Shown here: positions 40,685 through 44,869 of the stretch, piece after piece
How positions within the stretch are numbered: the first letter of the stretch is position 1
Layout: each line of letters starts with the position of its first letter
From: a bacterium
GTDB taxonomy: Bacteria > Patescibacteriota > Patescibacteriia > 2-01-FULL-39-33
Length of the DNA: 44,869 nucleotides
Assembly (NCBI GenBank): GCA_029558735.1
Contig: JAKQDP010000068.1
Location: 1-44,869, forward strand
Reading direction: 5' to 3'
Notes under the pieces: model-generated
Seen by the model: only the letters and a program-made list of their open reading frames with translations
What the model was told of the DNA's origin: nothing
Database searches by the model: none
Position numbers and translations under genes: made by a program

Positions 40685-41395
40685 TTATTCGACAGGAACA
40701 CTATAAAGACGCGCTTCGCCCGGTCGAGTGGGGTCATAACCATTGGCCACTTCCCGACCATCATTATAGCCATCACTATCAGTATCGGAATTTAATGGGT
40801 CAGTGTCATAAATATCCACTTCAGTCTTATCGGTCAAACCATCGCCGTCCGTATCAGCCTGATTGGGATCAGTGCCCAGCTGAGCCTCTCTAATATCACT
40901 TAATCCATCACTATCGGAATCTGTCTCGGGAATGAGCACCTCGGCCTGATTGTCATTTGGTTGATTATTGTCAATATTGGCTTCACTCTCTTGCTCTGCC
41001 GGAATCAGATACTCAGAATTGGCTGCACCCGTACCCGGAGTGTCTTGATTATTGTTTATTTGCGACTCGGCTGGTTGAGAAAAAACAAATTTATACACCC
41101 ACCAACCGCCGCCGATTAAACCCAATAAACCCAGTAAAACAATAAGTAAAACTAAAATATTTTTCCAACCGAATTTTTTATTGCCGAAAACATCATTGTA
41201 GTCGGCTTGAGGCGAAGGCATCGGCGGACGATAATCCAATTGACCCGGCTTGGTCGGCTGAATAACATTGGCCGCTGAAGCGGCCGGATCGATTTTAGAA
41301 AAAATATCCTCAATTTGAGGCGGCTGCGGATAATTATCCTTAGACGTTGAAGTAGTGGCAGAAAGTGGTTGGTTAACCGGTTGATTATCAAACAT
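40685..41395 (-). CDS. Membrane-anchored protein with TSP3-type calcium-binding repeats (paralog 1)
   Basis: A 236-residue protein with a proline/glutamine-rich cytoplasmic part of about 75 residues, a membrane helix (about residues 78-102), an Asn/Gln/Glu-rich linker and a C-terminal run of three repeats: DSDSDGLSDIREAQLGTDPN, DTDGDGLTDKTEVDIYDTDP and DTDSDGYNDGREVANGYDPT, then RPGEARL. These Asp-rich loops are typical of calcium-binding TSP3 repeats. Unlike its paralog it has no globular C-terminal domain. It follows the giant surface protein by 29 bp. Confidence 0.8.
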   Translation of the reverse strand: MFDNQPVNQPLSATTSTSKDNYPQPPQIEDIFSKIDPAASAANVIQPTKPGQLDYRPPMPSPQADYNDVFGNKKFGWKNILVLLIVLLGLLGLIGGGWWVYKFVFSQPAESQINNNQDTPGTGAANSEYLIPAEQESEANIDNNQPNDNQAEVLIPETDSDSDGLSDIREAQLGTDPNQADTDGDGLTDKTEVDIYDTDPLNSDTDSDGYNDGREVANGYDPTRPGEARLYSVPVE

Positions 41396-41424
41396 AAATA
41401 ATATTATTAATCAATATAATTTAA

Positions 41425-44400
41425 TCAGGGACAATTGGGGATAAAATTGAATAAATTCAAAGTTGCTTCAAACAAACCACCATCATTATCCCAATTATTG
41501 GAATATTCATTAAAAGTCTTTATGCCGGCATAGGAATCAGTCTGATTTTTGTCATAATAATAATAAACATTAGCGCTAGTCGGGCACTGCATTGATTTGG
41601 CATTTTCGTCCCAACAAGTAATAGAATTATAAGGATTACTACAGCCAGCTAAATTGTTAAGCGGGTCAACTGGCAAAACCATGCCCAAAAAATTGCCTAA
41701 AGTCGCCTGCCAAGACGGCCAAACACTCAAACTGCGACCCACAATATAACTGCCGGATTTTAAAACCGGATAATAACCGCCGCAAACGCCATCACCATAA
41801 CACTGACTGCTGTTTGAACATAAAACAGAATGGTCATTGTTGCAACGCTGAATTGACCGGTAGGCCTCCAATAATAAATTAATATCCTTGGCATCGGCCA
41901 AGCGCCGGGTGTCTCTAGTCAGCTTTGCCTTATTAGAGTCGCAATAACCAAAATTTTCCAGTTGACAATCGCGATCAGTCCGACAATTAACAGCCGAATT
42001 GCCACTACATAGGCCCGAGTCCATCAAACCGCCATCAGACTCACCTTTATCGCCATAATTAAAACCTAAATATTTCAACATCAAAGAATAGATATTTTGA
42101 GTGATTTTGTCAGCCCCTTCATTATAAGAAATTAAATAAATATCAGTAAAAATCTTAGATAGATCATTATTTAAATCCGCCGCATTAACATAAGTAGTTC
42201 GCCCTTCTTGCGCTGCTTGGTAACCATCAATTGTGGTCAATTTGGGCTTGCCCTGGCGATCACGATCAAAATTGCTAAAATACCATAAACTTGGCGAAAA
42301 ATGCTCATCATTTCTGGCCACCCTAAGACCAATTGCGTCATTAGACGGCTCATCAAAGGAATAATAAGCGAACAAGTTGCGACCCGAGTTGCCAATAATT
42401 TCTTCTTTTGACAAAGTCGCTTGATAGATTTTTAGTTCATCAATTAGGCCATTGGAATTATAACCAATAAATAAATCGCCTGCCAGGTTGTCACTACTCC
42501 CGATAATCGTCTCCTCCTGATCATCCAAATAAAATTTCACTTCATTACCACTAGAGCCGGAAAAAGAAATGGCGACAAAATGCCAATCGTTAAATTTGTC
42601 TGAAGCAACTGAAAAAGATTTAGTAGTACCAATAAACTTAAACTCAAACGAATTGTCGCCTCGGTTGTATTTAACATAGCCCTCATTACTATCATCACCA
42701 AAGAAGCTGCCTTCATTTTTTGTCCCGGGTTTGACCCAGGCGCTAATGGTAACTGGTATAGTCGAAGCAGTTAGTCCAGCTTTGAATTCGTTCCAAAAAT
42801 CTTCAATCTCTATTGCCACTTGACCTGCGGTTGAGTTAAACCATAATGCTTGACCGACTTTACCCTCTTCAAAAACAATTTCACTGGTTGAGTTAACTTC
42901 CCCATCCCAATATCTAAAATCATCCTTTATTCTGTCCGGCAAAGAACGATTAAAAAAGAAATCTTTAATAATATCTTTATTTAGACCGGAAATAGTAATA
43001 TCCAGCTTTTTAGTCAAATAATCATAATTGCCAATTGCCGGCAAATCGTCAAAAGGCTCTTTATTACCGCTGTCGCGACAATAATAAGTTTTAAAATTAG
43101 TATTTAAGCACGGGCTGCCTAAAGGGCAGTTGGTTTCACTATCCATAAATGGAAAAAATTGCGGATACGGCCAAGGATTATCGCACAAAAATACATTAAT
43201 ATTAATATTTTTATCGTCAAAATTGGTCAGGCTCTCAATCGCCTTAACTAGCAAATTAGCCAAACCACTGGCCTCATAAATATCCAAATCTGATTTGGTC
43301 AAGGTTAGCCACTGGTCACCGTTATAGTTAGTATCATCATATTCGGTATTTTTTATATTTAGCTTATTAGTCGGAATGATATCACTAAGCAACCATTCAA
43401 AACCGCTTTTCGGTTTGACTAAATAATTCCTGCCCGGTTCAATTACATTGTTAATCGCCCAAGCCCGGTAAAGATGGTTATTGCCGTCTTGACTGCTGTC
43501 TTGGTCTTTCAAATACGGGTCATAATCGTTCTGGCCGCAATTATCAGCGTCACAGAAAAAATTATCTTGGTCTTTCGCCTCGCCTATTGGCCAAATGTTA
43601 ACAATTTGGCCGGTCAAAGCGCAATTATTGTTTTCATTTAATTTACCACTAGCAGTATTAAAAACAGTCAATGATTTTTCAATCACCTGCCGCGATAAAC
43701 CATAATTATCATAATCAACCACAATTCGATATTCCCCACCGAGCGTCCAACTATTATCCTTCAAATAATTAACTACTGCCGATTGATAATTATCCCGATA
43801 ACCGATAATTTCAAATTTTTCAGTTCGACCAGACTCAATAGCCAAGTTATTAAAGTCGCTAAAATTATAATTCTCCTCCGAGATGGTGCACCAGTAATTG
43901 GCGGCTGACACGGTCAAGCCGAAAGCTCTTTTAATGGTATTTTTTATTTTCTTAAGCCCCTGCTGCCAAAAACTTAAAGACTCGCTGGCGGCCACACAAT
44001 TCTCCGGATCAGAATTTTCAGCCGACCCTTGCTGAATAACAACTTTCGCATTGCCAATACCTTGGGGGAAGGTTACCCGCCAAATCGCATTAGGGCACGG
44101 ATTAATATCAATTTTCGCCCCCGGATAACAAATTGATTCACTTTGGTCAACGCTAAATTCCCAAGAAAAACTGTCTGGTGCAGTTGATTCCACAAACTCG
44201 TTGCCACAACAACCAGTAGACCGACCATCAGAACAACCCCCCGAGCCTTCATTGTTACACTTATTATCACAACCGTCACCTGAGTTAGTATTGCTATCAT
44301 CGCAATCTTCGCCCATCTCAATAACGCCATTACCGCACATTGGCACACCTGGCTGGCTGCCAACAAACAAACAAGTTGTTAGATCGCAACCGTTTACAAT

Positions 44401-44869
44401 ATTTTTCTCATTTGACCCATAGTCGCATTCTTCGCCGACATTAATATCACCATTACCGCATAATTCCTCATTAGAGCCCTCCCATAAACAGTTACTACTA
44501 CAACCGTCACCTGAAACCATATTGCCGTCATCACAAGCTTCGCCAGCCTCAATAACACCATTACCGCACAATGATCCCCAGCGCTGATTAGAACCTTCCC
44601 TTAAGCAGTTAAGGCTACAACCGTCACCTGAAACCATATTGCCGTCATCACAAGCTTCGCCAGCCTCAATAACGCCATTACCGCACGAGACTTTATTTTC
44701 ATTACCCGCATTATGACACTCACTGGTACAATAATTCTCATTTGGAGTATCGCATTCAGCAAATTGAGTGCCACATAAATTACCAGTCAATAAACATCTG
44801 GCTGAACAAACACCTGATTTCTCACTCCAGGGATAAAGGCTAGATTCACACTCTTCACCGACCTTATTG
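41425..44869 (-). CDS. Giant cysteine-rich surface protein (DUF4215 repeats, LamG domain), 5' end outside the window
   Basis: The frame is open to the right edge, giving at least 1,147 residues without the true start. The first 220 or so visible residues contain DUF4215/Myxococcus-type cysteine-rich repeats (CGNGVIEAGEACDDGN, SGDGCS). A LamG/concanavalin-like domain follows at about residues 640-825 (FHW-like NDWHFVAISFSGSSGNEVKF; LFIGYNSNGLIDELKIY). The C-terminal 160 residues resemble a soluble pilin-like domain (DTRRLADAKDINLLLEAYRS; LGMVLPVDPLNN; ITCWDEN). High Cys content implies an oxidising extracellular site. Adhesion or host contact is inference. No LPXTG or sorting tail is seen. Confidence 0.85.
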   Translation of the reverse strand, partial: NKVGEECESSLYPWSEKSGVCSARCLLTGNLCGTQFAECDTPNENYCTSECHNAGNENKVSCGNGVIEAGEACDDGNMVSGDGCSLNCLREGSNQRWGSLCGNGVIEAGEACDDGNMVSGDGCSSNCLWEGSNEELCGNGDINVGEECDYGSNEKNIVNGCDLTTCLFVGSQPGVPMCGNGVIEMGEDCDDSNTNSGDGCDNKCNNEGSGGCSDGRSTGCCGNEFVESTAPDSFSWEFSVDQSESICYPGAKIDINPCPNAIWRVTFPQGIGNAKVVIQQGSAENSDPENCVAASESLSFWQQGLKKIKNTIKRAFGLTVSAANYWCTISEENYNFSDFNNLAIESGRTEKFEIIGYRDNYQSAVVNYLKDNSWTLGGEYRIVVDYDNYGLSRQVIEKSLTVFNTASGKLNENNNCALTGQIVNIWPIGEAKDQDNFFCDADNCGQNDYDPYLKDQDSSQDGNNHLYRAWAINNVIEPGRNYLVKPKSGFEWLLSDIIPTNKLNIKNTEYDDTNYNGDQWLTLTKSDLDIYEASGLANLLVKAIESLTNFDDKNININVFLCDNPWPYPQFFPFMDSETNCPLGSPCLNTNFKTYYCRDSGNKEPFDDLPAIGNYDYLTKKLDITISGLNKDIIKDFFFNRSLPDRIKDDFRYWDGEVNSTSEIVFEEGKVGQALWFNSTAGQVAIEIEDFWNEFKAGLTASTIPVTISAWVKPGTKNEGSFFGDDSNEGYVKYNRGDNSFEFKFIGTTKSFSVASDKFNDWHFVAISFSGSSGNEVKFYLDDQEETIIGSSDNLAGDLFIGYNSNGLIDELKIYQATLSKEEIIGNSGRNLFAYYSFDEPSNDAIGLRVARNDEHFSPSLWYFSNFDRDRQGKPKLTTIDGYQAAQEGRTTYVNAADLNNDLSKIFTDIYLISYNEGADKITQNIYSLMLKYLGFNYGDKGESDGGLMDSGLCSGNSAVNCRTDRDCQLENFGYCDSNKAKLTRDTRRLADAKDINLLLEAYRSIQRCNNDHSVLCSNSSQCYGDGVCGGYYPVLKSGSYIVGRSLSVWPSWQATLGNFLGMVLPVDPLNNLAGCSNPYNSITCWDENAKSMQCPTSANVYYYYDKNQTDSYAGIKTFNEYSNNWDNDGGLFEATLNLFNFIPNCP
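44498..44686 (-). repeat. Near-identical 72-bp direct repeats inside the surface-protein gene
   Basis: 44498-44569 and 44615-44686 match at 71 of 72 positions, with a 117-bp period equal to 39 codons. Each encodes the unit containing CGNGVIEAGEACDDGNMVSG. The neighbouring DUF4215 units (44200-44460) are clearly diverged, so this pair is a recent tandem duplication or is being homogenised. Confidence 0.9.

Noticed and set aside
44498-44686. CRISPR-like repeats
   Set aside because: The 72-bp near-identical units are in-frame coding repeats of a DUF4215 domain with a 117-bp period, not short palindromic repeats with unique spacers.

Overview
The window looks like a chromosomal core segment of a Candidatus Patescibacteria (CPR) bacterium, most likely from the Parcubacteria group. 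The evidence is indirect and no 16S gene is present. The spc operon runs straight from rpsE to rplO with no rpmD (uL30), a known CPR-wide absence. bL28 is a 55-residue protein. A DUF5671 membrane protein, thrombospondin-type-3 membrane proteins and a DUF4215/LamG surface protein occur, all frequent in Parcubacteria. Class III (anaerobic) ribonucleotide reductase is encoded. Intergenic DNA is AT-rich. UGA is a normal stop: a release factor 2 gene with its programmed frameshift is present, so this is not a UGA-recoded Gracilibacteria/Absconditabacteria genome.

Layout: almost everything is on the minus strand, so genes are read from high to low coordinates. The only plus-strand gene recognised is rpmB. 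(1) 44869-39166: a very large cysteine-rich surface protein (5' end outside the window), two membrane-anchored TSP3-repeat proteins and ybeY, closed by a terminator. (2) 39127-35631: ftsA, a membrane-anchored PsbP-like protein and ftsZ, with its own promoter and terminator. (3) 35570-28602: nrdD behind a consensus promoter and a terminator-like leader hairpin, a separate 50-residue glycyl-radical peptide, nrdG, a small membrane protein, prfB, and comEC split into a channel ORF and a metallo-beta-lactamase ORF. (4) 28597-27594: response regulator and ndk, ending in a terminator shared with convergent rpmB. (5) A site-2 protease gene, then the str-S10-spc superoperon (26623-10274): rpsL, rpsG, fusA, a Phd-like small protein, tuf (own promoter), rpsJ, a 341-bp structured leader, rplC-rplD-rplW-rplB-rpsS-rplV-rpsC-rplP-rpmC-rpsQ, a structured RNA at the S10/spc boundary, rplN-rplX-rplE-rpsZ-rpsH-rplF-rplR-rpsE-rplO-secY and a terminator. 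(6) 10088-7054: adk, map, ruvX, recO and an unknown gene, then a terminator. (7) 7052-1: aspS, HD hydrolase, small winged-helix-like protein, DUF5671 protein, YbaK-like deacylase, scpA, scpB, D,D-carboxypeptidase, small-multidrug-export-like membrane protein and a truncated ORF at the edge.

The genes serve translation (ribosomal proteins, EF-Tu, EF-G, RF2, AspRS, methionine aminopeptidase), protein export (SecY), chromosome segregation and division (ScpAB, FtsA, FtsZ), nucleotide supply (Adk, Ndk, NrdDG), DNA repair and uptake (RecO, RuvX, ComEC) and the cell surface.

The most interesting signals lie between genes. The rpsJ-rplC intergenic region has a long multi-branched fold followed by an intrinsic terminator whose loop is perfectly complementary, over 11 nt, to an upstream segment. 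This looks like a ribosomal-protein attenuator I cannot match by eye to a named family. Further structured leaders precede rplN, tuf, rpsL and nrdD. The glycyl-radical domain of class III RNR is a free-standing small protein. Most start codons lack a visible Shine-Dalgarno sequence, yet prfB keeps an SD-dependent frameshift site. No tRNA, rRNA, CRISPR array, insertion sequence or prophage was recognised.
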